DNA of 43,148 nt from contig JAFIGC010000034.1 of NCBI GenBank assembly GCA_020831635.1, positions 1 to 43,148 on the forward strand, written 5' to 3'. The first letter of the stretch is position 1; every line of letters starts with the position of its first letter. This DNA comes from Verrucomicrobiota bacterium (GTDB lineage: Bacteria; Verrucomicrobiota; Kiritimatiellia; SS1-B-03-39; UBA6053). This document shows positions 1 through 11,700 of this stretch, piece by piece. Below the pieces are notes generated by a model. That model made no database searches and was not told the origin of the DNA. It was given only the letters and a program-made list of their open reading frames with translations. The translations under genes were made by a program, and so were the position numbers.

Positions 1-26
1 TTGCTTACTTCAAAACATTCCAAAGC

Positions 27-1520
27 ATGGCTCTCTTAGAAAAATCAGCCGTACGGAAAAGCCTCATGGAGCAATGGCGCGAACGCCTGGAGGAATTCCT
101 CGACATCGAATTGAAGGAGATCGGCTGTTTGGGCGGCGGACGCCGGAAATTGAAGGGACGCATCGACATCGCCATCTTGCAAAGCCTGGTTCGCAAGGAT
201 GTCGTCGATGACCGGGTGGCCGAATACGGTCATGTGGTGGTCGATGAATGCCACCATGTCTCCGCAAGGAACTTCGAATTGGCGGTCCGGCGCGCAAAAG
301 CCAAATACGTCACCGGGCTGACCGCCACGCCCACGCGAAAAGACGGGCACCAACCCATTATTTTCATGCAATGCGGACCCATCCGCCACCAGGTGGATGC
401 CCGCCATCATTCCTCCACTGAAGCCCTGGAACGTCAGGTCATCGTCCGCCCCACTTCCTACTCCCCCATCAATCCGCTTTCTGAAAATTTGCGCACCGCC
501 TTTATGGAGTTGATCGATCAGCTGACCGTGGACGCCCCCCGAAACCAAATGATTTGTGAAGAGATTGAAACCGCCGTCAAAGCGGGAGCCCATCCCCTGA
601 TCCTGACGGAGCGCACCGCACACATCCAGTTGTTGGCGGAAGAATTGAACGCGCGGGGATTGGAGACCTGTATTCTGCAAGGGGGCATGACCCGCAAGCT
701 GACCCTGGAAACCTTCGAACGCCTGCGGGCGGACCCGAAAGACCATGCCCCCGTCTTGATTGCCACGGGCAAATTTGTCGGCGAGGGATTTGATCATCCC
801 CCGCTCGACAGCCTGTTTTTGACCCTTCCCATTTCCTGGCGCGGCACCGTGGCCCAATATCTGGGCCGATTGCACCGGCAATACGAAGGAAAACACAAAG
901 TGAAAGTCTATGACTACGCCGATCTGAATGTCCCCATGCTCGCGCGTATGTTCAACCGACGCTGCAAAAGTTACGAAAAGTTGGGCTACACCGTCCTCAT
1001 GCCCGCCAGCGCCCTCCCCGGATGGCCTCCGGAGGTTCCCCTGCCCTTGGATCATGAATGGAAACAATCCCATGCCGCCAGCGTACAGCGTTTGGTGCGA
1101 GACGGAATCGCCACGCCGTTGGCCAAACTGTTCGTGGACACAACCTCCGTGCACGAGTTGAAAGAATTGAAAGACATCCAACGGGCAAGAAGCGCCGCCG
1201 AAGCCTTTCTCTTCGAACGCCTGCAAACGCTTCCCGAGACCCGGGATCGCTTTCGCCTCAATCACCGCCTCCCGATTCCCTTTCAGGGATACCCCCACAT
1301 GGAAGTCGATTTTCTCTGCGTAGAGAAAAAACTCGTCATCGAACTGGATGGCCCCGAGCACTTCAACCGGGAAGAAGCTTATCGACGCGACCGCAAGAAA
1401 GACATGCTGCTCCAGGAAAACGGCTACCGAATCCTCCGTTTTCTCACCGGCGACTTGGGAAAGGAACTCAACATGGTCCTCGATACCATTCTACGGGCAC
1501 TGGCACATGGAATTCGCTGA
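27..1520 (+). CDS. SF2 helicase-DUF559 nuclease fusion, 5'-truncated remnant
   Basis: The protein has the Walker B motif DECHH (about residues 73-77), the TATP motif III (99-102), a full helicase C-terminal half with a GRLHR motif VI near residue 280, and a C-terminal DUF559/Vsr-like PD-(D/E)XK nuclease domain (about 400-495) with EVDFLC and ELDGPEHF. By family knowledge this arrangement resembles the COG1061-type helicases of TOTE-type conflict systems. Such proteins normally carry an N-terminal ATPase segment with Walker A and a VLVHR strand before the RKSLMEQW stretch. Here the reading frame is open to the left edge, but the residues before RKSLMEQW do not look like that strand in any frame. 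I therefore infer that the gene is truncated near position 50 and cannot hydrolyse ATP normally. The 5' end could differ outside the window. The domain calls are firm; the truncation is an inference. Confidence 0.8.
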   Translation: MALLEKSAVRKSLMEQWRERLEEFLDIELKEIGCLGGGRRKLKGRIDIAILQSLVRKDVVDDRVAEYGHVVVDECHHVSARNFELAVRRAKAKYVTGLTATPTRKDGHQPIIFMQCGPIRHQVDARHHSSTEALERQVIVRPTSYSPINPLSENLRTAFMELIDQLTVDAPRNQMICEEIETAVKAGAHPLILTERTAHIQLLAEELNARGLETCILQGGMTRKLTLETFERLRADPKDHAPVLIATGKFVGEGFDHPPLDSLFLTLPISWRGTVAQYLGRLHRQYEGKHKVKVYDYADLNVPMLARMFNRRCKSYEKLGYTVLMPASALPGWPPEVPLPLDHEWKQSHAASVQRLVRDGIATPLAKLFVDTTSVHELKELKDIQRARSAAEAFLFERLQTLPETRDRFRLNHRLPIPFQGYPHMEVDFLCVEKKLVIELDGPEHFNREEAYRRDRKKDMLLQENGYRILRFLTGDLGKELNMVLDTILRALAHGIR

Positions 1521-1573
1521 AATTCCAATCAAATAGGGCAGTGCATCGCATCGTGTTTGTTATTTGGGGTGCA

Positions 1574-1593
1574 AATTCGCATTCACGCGAATT
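1574..1593. terminator. Weak hairpin between converging genes
   Basis: AATTCGC and GCGAATT form a 7-bp inverted repeat around a 6-nt loop in the 71-nt gap between the helicase remnant and the converging repeat-protein gene. It overlaps the stop codon of the latter and has only a short following T stretch. It may act as a bidirectional terminator, but the support is weak. Confidence 0.3.
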
Positions 1594-2719
1594 ATTTCCC
1601 TGGCATGTCAGTTTGAGAGAGGTAGGATTGAAAGTCACGGGGCTGATCGTGCAACCATTTTTCCGCGGAAGCGGTGTCGGAACGATTCCAAACGGCGTAG
1701 ACCTCTTTGAAGATTTCCTCCCTTCCGGCGAGGGCGTCCTGACGATTGACCAGCCAGGCCATGGCTTCGGAGGGTTCGCGTTCCGCCCAGGTGACGAACA
1801 TGAGGCGGAAGCCTTCTTCGTATCCCGCGATCTCGGTTGAATTCGCCTGAAGGGTGCTCCAAAGGGTGTCGGGATGCAATTGGTGACTGGGCGCGGTGAG
1901 GGCAAATACCCGCCAGGCCATGGTTTCATCGGATTGAACGAGAATGCCCGCCATCACGGGGGCCAGCATCCGGCGGAGGTCGTGACCGTCGGGTAATTCG
2001 GCGTAGGCCCGCAAGGCGGCGTCGGGATCCGTGCCCGCCCATTTGCGCATCGCCTCCAGTCCGCGTGACTTGCCGAGGGGGCCGGGAATGTGCATGGAGA
2101 GATGGAATGCGGTTTCCGCGTCCGATTCCATCCTGGCATCGGACAAAAGAGCGGCCAGATGCGGATCGGCGTTTTTCTGCTCCGGGGTAAATTCCTGATA
2201 AAACGCGAGGGCGTCTTGGGGATCCCGTTGGTTCCATGCGTTGAGGGCGCCGCGAAGCGCGGGTCTGCGGAAGGGGTGTTCAATGGGCAGTTCCAGGGCG
2301 GCATGCGCGGCGGCGGAAGGATCGTCTTGACGCCATGCCGTCCAAAGTACGACCCAAGCGCTGGTGTTGAACCCATCGGGGTCCGTCTCCAGCAAGCGGG
2401 AAAAGACCTCCGGGAAGGGTTCGGGTTCCATCAGGCGTGGAGAGCGTTGAGCGTTCAACCGATCCTCCGTACCGGTCTGTGGGACGCGTTGTTCGGCCCG
2501 CATTTCCCCCGGATGTTTTTCGGAAAGAGGGGTGTGCGCGGATGGTGCCCGCGGGTCAGGCAAGGGCGCGGTCTTTCCCGGCGACTCCGGTGGCGGAGGC
2601 GCGGCGGGACGCGGCCCCCGCTGAAGGAGGAGCAGCGCCCCGCCCAGGAGGACGCCGCCCGCGAGAACGGGCAACGTCTTGGGGCGGCGCGTCCCCGGGG
2701 ATGACCGGGACTTTTTCAT
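1592..2719 (-). CDS. Membrane-anchored protein with W/D-P-x-A-A helical repeats
   Basis: This 375-residue protein starts with a basic stretch and one hydrophobic segment (about residues 17-33), which suggests a signal anchor. A proline-rich linker follows to about residue 70. The rest consists of loosely repeated helical units of the type W-x-x-x-D-P-x-A-A-x-x-A-x-x-LP, for example WRQDDPSAAAHAALELP, NQRDPQDALAFY and GTDPDAALRAYAELP. Such repeats are common in uncharacterised Verrucomicrobia proteins and look like an alpha-solenoid (TPR/HEAT-like). The ATG overlaps the TGA of the upstream giant secreted protein (ATGA), so the two are probably translationally coupled and work together, perhaps with this protein as periplasmic scaffold. 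I do not recognise a specific function. Confidence 0.8.
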   Translation of the reverse strand: MKKSRSSPGTRRPKTLPVLAGGVLLGGALLLLQRGPRPAAPPPPESPGKTAPLPDPRAPSAHTPLSEKHPGEMRAEQRVPQTGTEDRLNAQRSPRLMEPEPFPEVFSRLLETDPDGFNTSAWVVLWTAWRQDDPSAAAHAALELPIEHPFRRPALRGALNAWNQRDPQDALAFYQEFTPEQKNADPHLAALLSDARMESDAETAFHLSMHIPGPLGKSRGLEAMRKWAGTDPDAALRAYAELPDGHDLRRMLAPVMAGILVQSDETMAWRVFALTAPSHQLHPDTLWSTLQANSTEIAGYEEGFRLMFVTWAEREPSEAMAWLVNRQDALAGREEIFKEVYAVWNRSDTASAEKWLHDQPRDFQSYLSQTDMPGK

Positions 2720-5700
2720 GGGGTGACGGGCACGAAACGAATGGCGTCGGCGATGACGAAGCCATTGGTACCGGCATTGGAGATGACCACGTGGCCGGTG
2801 AATCCGCTCTCGAAGGAGTAGGTCCCCAGGGTGTGCCAGATGCCTCCCCCGCTTTGCTGGTTGACCGTGACGGTTTCAGAACCTTCGGCGTGATGGATGG
2901 TGACCGGTACATTGCTGGCTCGGTTGGAGAAGGCGCTGTAGATGATTTGCACCTCGTAGAGCCCTTCGACCAGACCGGCCTGATAAATGACCGATCGCTG
3001 GCCTTTGTTGCTATCTCCATCGTGCAGATAATCCTCGCCGATGAATTGGCCGCCTCCGGTGAAGGTGCTGGTGGTCCATGTGCCGATCACTTCCACCACA
3101 TCCTCGTCGGAATTGTCCGCCATCACCATGACCGGCACTGAACTTTCATGGAGGAAGCGGGACCCGGGAATGATTTCCCCCTCCCCTCCCTCAAAGGAGA
3201 AAAGAACTTCCTGGAAACCGTCCGGATCGTTGGTGAAGTACTCCACCCGGAAGGCGTGGTATCCGGGGAAAAGAAGGATATCCCCGGAGACTTCTTCATT
3301 TGGATCCAGACCGTCGTGCTCAACCACCAACGCATCTCCGATCCAAAGCCGAATGGTGCCCTTGCTCCGGGTGGTGAAGGTGTAAACCCCTTCTTCATCG
3401 ACTTCCACGAAGCCCTCGAAAACAAAGGCATACTGCTGGTCGCGCAGACGCAGATCCAAGTCAATTTGCGGCGTGACCCCCTCTTCGACAGGAATCAGAC
3501 TGTTGAATTCGGGCATCTCGCTCCAGGTCCCCTCGTAGTAAGCGTAGTGCAGACCGGATTGGGCCACCACCACGGTATCTGGTTCCCGTGGCGGTGGAGG
3601 TGTGGTCAAAGTGACCACATTGCTCGGGTCGGACACGCCAAAGTCGTTCAAGGCACGGACCCGGTACTGATAAGTGGTGGACCCTTCCGCAGTTTGATCG
3701 ACAAAAGAGAACATCCCTTTCACGACATTGCCCACCGCGGTCCAGTCACCTCCATCTTGCGGGGCTCTCTCCAGCCGATACCCGTATTCCTGGTCACTGT
3801 TGTGTTGCCATTCCAGGGCCACGCTATTGTAGGCCAACACGTTGGCGTACAGAGAGTAGGGCGCGGATGGAAGATCACCGGGCATTGGCTCAACCGGAAC
3901 CTCATCGGGTGCGAAGACGGTATAGAATCCATCGACGAAGGCATTCATTTCAGACTGGATCGGGTCCTTCAAGAACAAGCTGGGTGTGGTCGTGGCTCCG
4001 GCAAGCACCAGGTGCTGGTATCCATCGATCCGGCGGGTGGCCACTGTATAAGCGGTGCCTCCGGGAGCCATGCGGGTCATGAATTCCCGGGTCGTGAAAT
4101 CCGGGCTCATGATCATGAGCCAGCTTCCTCCTGAGTAAGCTCCTGTTCCTGGAGGATTCCAGCTGAGTGGCATGCCTGCGGCGGCACGGCCCGACAAAAA
4201 GACCCGACCCTCTTCGTCTGCCTCAATGGCCAAGGGCCGAACGCCATTGCCTTCCCCGCTGCTTAAACGTCCGCAGAATTCCTGACCCGTCAGGTACTCG
4301 CCTGTTTCCGCCTCATACCGGGCGAAGAAGGTTTTGTGCTCCGCGTTCGAATTGAAGAACTGATGGTGCCAATCTCCGTGGACAATATCCACCGGCTCCA
4401 TGATATCAAAGGGCGAGTAGCGGAAAATGTGATTTCCGCCCGCCGCCTCAAAGGCCAGGTAAAGGTATCCGTCGCGCCCGATGCTGGCGCGGATGCCCCG
4501 GGTATCCGCCATGTTGTTGTTGGACCGATTGAGGAAGTTCTCATGCTCGGTGTCCGTGGGCCAGTCATAACCCGTGTATTTCACGTTTCCAACATAATCG
4601 ACGCCGCGGAAATAAGAGATCTGCACCGGCAGCACTTGCTGGCTGCCGTCCGGCTGCCAGGAATTGGCCTGTCTCCAGCCAATGAAAATGACCGTTTCAC
4701 TGTCCTCATGCACGGCCACGTCAAGGGTGTTGTGACGTCCGGCGAAGTTTCCGATGATTTCCCCCGCAGGACTGAGGACATGGATCCGGCCCGTACCCGG
4801 GTTATGGGCATGGGGATTGCTCAACCCGGCACCATGAAACAGCGCGACGACTGTTCCGCCGTCCGAGGTGTCCACCCGCCAGGGGTTGCGCCCTTCGGGA
4901 TCGGTATGGTTCCAGATCACGGCGGTTGCGGTTGAGTTGAGTTTGAGTATCCCCGCTTCCCAGGCGGCCACGTACAGGTTGTCGTTCGCATCGGCCGACA
5001 GGTCGGTCACCCGACTGGAGACCCGGGTAACCGAGAGCACCCTGCGTCCATCGGATGAGAGCCGCACAATCGCACCCGAAGCGTCTTTTGTGGCGCCGTG
5101 CAGAAGCATGGGAGGAACGCCGTCGGGAATGGCGTCCGATAGATTCGCGGCCAACACAATTGTTCCGTCGGACAGAATCACCGATCCAAGCACCGCGTCT
5201 TCTTCGCTGCTGCCGCCGAGGAAGGTGGAGGTGGAAACGATCCCCTCGTTGACCTTGGGCAACACGGAGGTGGTGATGCCAACCGTATCCGTGTAGTGCG
5301 ACTCTCCCCCTTCATTAAAGGCGAACATGCGATATTCGTAGGAGGTTCCGGGTTGGAGTCCCTCGTCTTCCCAAGCGGTTTCCGTCGCATCGAGCACCTG
5401 GGCGACCGTCCACGGTTCATCTCCGGTACGGCGTTCAATTTGCACGAAATCCGCCCGTTCGTCACTATACCCCCAGGAGAGCAAGGCATGGTCCACACGG
5501 AAGGACTCGGCCTGCAGATCCACAGGTACATCGGGCAGGGGCACCACCGGAGTCAGGGTGGTTACGGAAACGATCTCCGACCAATCCGAGGTGCCGCGCG
5601 CATTGCGGTTGGCCACCCGGTAATGGTAGGTCGTTTCCGGCTCCAAGCCGACATCGATAAATTCCGTTTCACCGAAAGGCAGGGCGGCGATGGTGGACCA

Positions 5701-8700
5701 GTTGGCCCCGTCCTCCGAGCGCTGCAATTCATATCCATCCGCATTGTCGGCGGGATCCTGCCAAGTGAGAACGATGGAACGCGGGGTCAGCGAATCGCCC
5801 AGCAACCCGGTGGGGCTCACTGGGACTTGGGTTTCAAATCCGAAGGAATGCGATGTGTACAAGGTGAGGTCCTTCAGGGTGAAGTTTCCCCGCCCGGCGA
5901 ACACCAGCGAATTGATGGTCGTCGGTCCACCATCGGCAACGGTGTGGGTGCTGTAAAAGGTGACGTTTCCATACTCCCCTTGCACCCGATAAGAGATGCC
6001 ATCCGCCGACCCCGTGTGATTGCGGTCCTCGCGTTCGGTTTGGTAAAAAGTGGTGTATCGAATCTGGGTCTCGGAGACACGTTCCAAACGAATCACCCCG
6101 TTGATGGGCTTGCCATGATAAGCCAGCTCATGAACATTACTGACCAGCCGTCCGCCAGCTCCGTCGACATCATTCGCGCTGAATGTACCTTCCTGGGTGG
6201 CGTGGTTGACCAACGGTTGGGGACCGCTGCCCTGACGATACATTCCACTGTTTTGGGAAGGACGGGAGTTGCCTTCACGAACTCCGATGGCATGAAAGTA
6301 CCCCTCCCAACCCCCGGTGATGTGGGTCTGGGCATGATCAGTCACATGCTCTCCATTGAACAGACCCCAGACAATTCCCTGGGTAGTGTTGTTCGAAGCC
6401 CCGCCATTCCATGAAAATTCAATTTCCACAAAATCACCCTCCTGGGCCATTTCCACCGGGGGAAAATTCGCCACGACACCTTGTAAACTGTCTTCGCCAT
6501 TCCGGACGAAAGTCTTGTCCTGGTCATTCCAATGACCGTCGTTAATCGCATACCACGAACCCACCGGATCCGGATGCGCATGGGTAGTGGCGTTGACGAC
6601 CGAGGTCCAATCCGAAGCGCCAACCGCGTTCAAGGCCCGAAGGCGATAGCTGTAGCTGGTTTGGATGTCCAGCATGAGATCGGCGTGGAACTCGATTCCG
6701 GCGTCGATCACCGCGATGGTGGACCAGTCGGTGCCGGACTGGGAACGCTCGATCTCAACCTGATCGGCCTGATCGCCGATCTCTTCCCAAGTCAGATTAA
6801 TGCGCTGGGTGGTCACCGCGGTGGGGGTCAGGTTTGATGGCGTTTCCGGCGTCTGTTGGGGTGCCGGGGGAGTGACAACCTCGACCGGATCCGTCCAGTC
6901 GGACATCCCTTGCGGGTTCTCCGCCGCCAACCGGTATTGGTAGAGGGTTTCATTCTCCGTGCCGTCATCCACAAAACCGGTGGCGTCCCCCGGCAGTTCG
7001 GCCAGCCGGATCCAATTTCCACCGTCGGTCGAACGGTCCAGAAGCAGGTTTTCGGTTTCTGGATCAACGGGTTCCCAGATCAACAGCACCTGGCTGTCCT
7101 GACCAATCTGGGCACTCAACCCGCTCGGACTGGAAGGCGGGGCCAAGGGGGGATCCATCGTGCCGGCAAGAATCGTCTCTGACCAGTTGGAATCTCCGGT
7201 CTGATTGCGGGCGAGTATCCTGTATTCATAGTTCGAAGACGGAGACAGTCCTTCATGCAGATACTCCGTATCTGAGGCTGGCAAGGTAGCCAGCTCGGAC
7301 CAACTCCCGCCTTCGGGACGGTAGGAAAGCACGAAGGTTTCCGTTATCGATGAAGTGTCCGTCCAGGCGAGGGATATCTCCGATTCGGAGATCCCCGTGG
7401 CCGTGAAACCGGAGGGCGTGGTTGGCGCCACGGGGGTGGGCGCACTTCCGCCCGAAGACGATAGGGACACATTACTCAAATGAAAGGTATCCCGTCCGGC
7501 CATTACCAACGCATTCACAGTGCCCGGCACACCATCGGCGACGGTGTGCGTGCTATAGAAGGTCACGTCTCCATTTTCCCCTTTCACCCGATAGGATATG
7601 CCATCCTCCCACCCCGTATTATTTCGGTCGGAACGTTCTGTTTCATAAAAGGTGGTGTAGCGAATCTCGGTCTCGGAGATGCGTTCCAAACGAATCACCC
7701 CGGTTATGGAATGACGGCCATGATAAGGTAACTCATGAACATTGCTGTTCAGCCTTCCGCCGGCTCCGTCGATATCATTCGCCGCGCTAAATGTACCATC
7801 CTGGGTGGCATGATTGATCAATGGTTGGGGACCGCTGCCTTGGCGATACATTCCGCTGGGCTGGGAAGGACGGGAGTTTCCTTCACGAACCCCGATGGCA
7901 TGGAAGTACCCTTCCCAACCAGCGGTAATCTCCGTCTGGGCGTGATCGTTCACTTGATCGCCATTGAACAGTCCCCAGACGATTCCCTGGCTGGTGTTCG
8001 TCGAAGCACCGCCATTCCAGTCAAACGTCAACTCCACAAAATCACCGGGTTCGGATAGTTCCACCGGATCAAAATGGGCCACCACGCCTTGAAAGACGTC
8101 ATTTCCATCCCGGCCGAATTGGCCGGTTTCCGCATCGTAACTGCCTTGGTTGATGGTGAAGAATGCACCCAACACCTCGATCTCTTGAGGGAGAGTGACG
8201 GAGACCGCCGCGGAGGAGTCCGATTGACCCGCTTCGTTTTCGGCGATCAGGCGATACCAGTAGGTCGCCCCCGCCGAGACATCGTGATCCTCCGTCTCAA
8301 CAGAGGCGCCATCCAAGGAAGTCAGCAAGACCCAAGTCTCCCCATCCAGCGAACGCTCGACATGCAGGGTTTCGGTTTCAGAATCAACGGGATCCCATGT
8401 CAACAGTACTTGACTGTCCTGACCAACCTGTGCGCTCAACCCGATCGGACTGGACGGCGGAAGCGGATTGGGTTCGGAGGGAAGGAAATGGATCTCCAAA
8501 AAAGCGATTTTGTTGTTCTGAGCATTGGAGGCGTTGGAGATGATGAGCCGTCCGTCGCCAACGCTCACGATTTCCTCTCCTTCAAACCAGCGGATGTTGG
8601 CATCAGGCGTGCCTTCAACGACCCGTGTCTCCTCGGCATTGATTGCATACACACTGTCATCGTGGCTGGGATCTCCGGCGATAATCCTCACCTGATACTC

Positions 8701-11700
8701 CCCATTGGGTACTTCGATTTCCCAAGTGTACTCCCCGTCCTTCTGCATGTGCACCAAAGTGTCATGCAGAAAATCCGGCGAAGAATTGTTGTTACGTTGG
8801 CGTGCGGTGTCGGTAATATTCCCGGACCAGCCGTAACTGAAGCCGTTGCCCCGGTCACCGAACACTTTACCGGAGTCCTTCAACCAACCCTCCGGAGCCG
8901 GCTGATCGTCGGTCTGGAAGTTCACCCGGGCAAAAAGTTCGGGGCTCGTCAATGGCGGGGTCGTCGTCAGGGAAACCGCCTCCACGGCCACCGCCCCTCC
9001 GGCATTGCTCACCACCACCCGGTAAAGCCCCTCGTCCACGCTCTGCGCGTTGCTGATTTCCAGAGTGGGGGAGTTGGCGCCGGAAATGGGCTCGTCGTTC
9101 AAGTACCATTGGTAGGTCAGCGAGGCATCGCTGGTTGCGGAAACGGAAAAAACAGCCGTTTCTCCTATCAGGATTACCTGGGAGATCGGCTGTTGCGTGA
9201 TCTCCGGCGGATCAATTACAACAGGGTCAATACCGGTCAACCGGATGATCAGGCGCATGAACCTGAGGGTTTGGTTCTGGAGCAGTTCCACGTCCTCTAC
9301 AACCGTTTCCCCTTCGACGTTCTCCGCGCCCGTCGAGGTCCAAATGGGCGCCGCACCCCAATTCATCAGGTCATCGGTGGCCCAGACCTCGTAAGTCAGG
9401 TTCGGGTCGGCAACCCGCTGGAATCGAAGTCCAAATCGTCCGCCGTCCAGCTCCGGGCGCGGGTTGAACTCGTTGGACGGCGTGTCCGCCGCTCCCCCCA
9501 AGGCGTAACGCCAAAGATTGGGAACGCCACCGGTCAGATCCGTGGGGCCGCCGACGATGTTGTTATCCTCCACCCAGAGGTCGTAGAGATCGGGAGGCGA
9601 GCCCTCCGGGCTTCCCAATACTTCGACCCGGTCCACCTGGGTCCGGTGCCAGGAACCGGAGGGGTCCAGGCTGCGGGTGTAAACGCGGAACGTGACCGCC
9701 TGGTCCGTGAGGCTCAGCATCGTGAGATCCACCAGTTCTTCGTTGAATTCCCCGTTGTCGCCCGCGGTAAAGACCGTGCCCACGTTCGCGCCATAGTTGT
9801 CGAGGCTGGTGCGGATGGATATTTGGGACCGACGGGCGGCCGAATAGGAATTCCAACCGCCCGAGTTGGTCCATTGTTGTCCGGAACGGGACACGATGCG
9901 GAGAACCTCCAGCGAACCCAAACCGTCCAAGGTGAATTCATAGTATGCGTTGCCGGAACCACCGGACTCCCATTGGAACAGCGCGCTTTGCTCCCCGGCG
10001 ATTTGTGCAGCCCCGGCGATGCCGTTTTCGCTGTCCGTGGCAATGACCTTGCCCTCGGCGTTCGATCCTTCGAAATTGCGGATGTGGAACGGGGAGGCGA
10101 CAATCCCCGGGTCCGCAAATTCAGCGTCCGCTTGGCGGACGAGAGAACTCGCGGAATGCTGGTCGGAGATCGAAGGCACGTTCTCGAAGGTGTAACGAAC
10201 CAGAAGAGATTCCGAGGCCGGACCCACCAAAAGTGCCGCCGACTCGCTTTCGACGTAACCCATGTGGTTACTGATCAACACATGATAGCTTCCTTCGTTG
10301 GCCGGACCGACGTTGGGAATTTCCAGGGTTGCGGAAGTCTCGCCCGGAATTTCGTCGTCATTGAAATACCATTGGTAGTCCGGGGACGGCTGGCCAAAAG
10401 CGGTGACGGTGAAAGCCACCGTCACCCCTTCGATCACCGATTGTGATTGGGGTTGTGCCGTGATCACGGGCGGCGCGGGTTCGTCCGCATCCGCAGTGAT
10501 GGCGGAGGCTTCCGCGCTCCAGGGGGAATCCCCGCCCTCGTTGCGGGCCAACACGCGATAGTGGTATGTGGTGGAGGGGGACAAACCGCCGTGCGCGTAG
10601 TCCAGGACATCGGCAGATACGGTGGCCAGCGGCTCCCAGTTACCCCCACTGGCACGGCTTTCCAAAACGAACTGCTCGGCAAGGGCGTCCCCGGCTTCCC
10701 AGGAAACCAAGATCTGCTCCGCCGAAGCGGTGGAAGCGATCAGGTCCACCGGAGCCGCCGGCGGCTCGACCGGCGGGGGATCTCCGCCGCCGTTCTCGTC
10801 TTCACTCGTGGACCTGACGACAACGTTCTGCACGTTGAAATTACCGCGCCCGCCAAACACCACCGCATTGACGGTCGTAGGCCCGCCAGCGGAAACGTTG
10901 TGCGTGCTGTAGAAAGTCGCCTCGCCATCCGCCCCTTTCACTCGGTAGGAAATGCCACCGGCTGACCCCGTATTATTGCGGTCGTCGCGACCAGTTTCGT
11001 AAACGGTAGTGTAGCGAATCTCGGTTTCAGAAATACGTTCCAATCGGACCACTCCGGTGATAGGCTGACCATGATAGGCCAACTCATGTTGATTGCTGTT
11101 CAGTCTTCCACCGGCTCCGTCAACATCATCCGCATGAAACGTACCGTCTTGAATGGCATGATTGATCAACGGTTGTGGACCGGCGCCTTGACGATACATT
11201 CCACTGTTTTGGGAAGGACGGGAGTTCCCGCTACGAACCCCGATGGCGTGGAAGTATCCCTCCCAAGCCGAGGTGATATTGGTCTGGGCATCGGCATTTA
11301 CATTGCTTCCATTGTACAAACCCCAGACGATTCCCTGGGTGGTGTTATCCCCGGCCCCACCGCTCCACTCAAAGGTCAAATCCACAAAGCTGCCAACCTC
11401 ATCAAGAGATACCGGTTCAAAGTGAGCGACCACTCCTTGAAACTCATCACCGCCATTTCGGCTGAATTGGCCGGTTTCCTCATTGATCGTCCCTTGGTTG
11501 ATGACAAATAAGGAGGAAATCTCCTGTCCCAGGGAAAGGGTGAACTCACTCGCCGAATTACTGGCCGCGGATTGACCGGCAATACTGTAGGCCACTACCC
11601 GGTACCAATACTGGGTACTGGAGATCAGGCCGCCGTCGATATAACCGCTGGTCCCGCGATCCAGGGAGGCAACTTCTTCCCACGTGAACCCATCCTGGGA

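Noticed and set aside
45-1361. Long open frame antisense to the helicase-nuclease gene
   Set aside because: The plus-strand product has clear helicase and nuclease motifs; the antisense translation has none.
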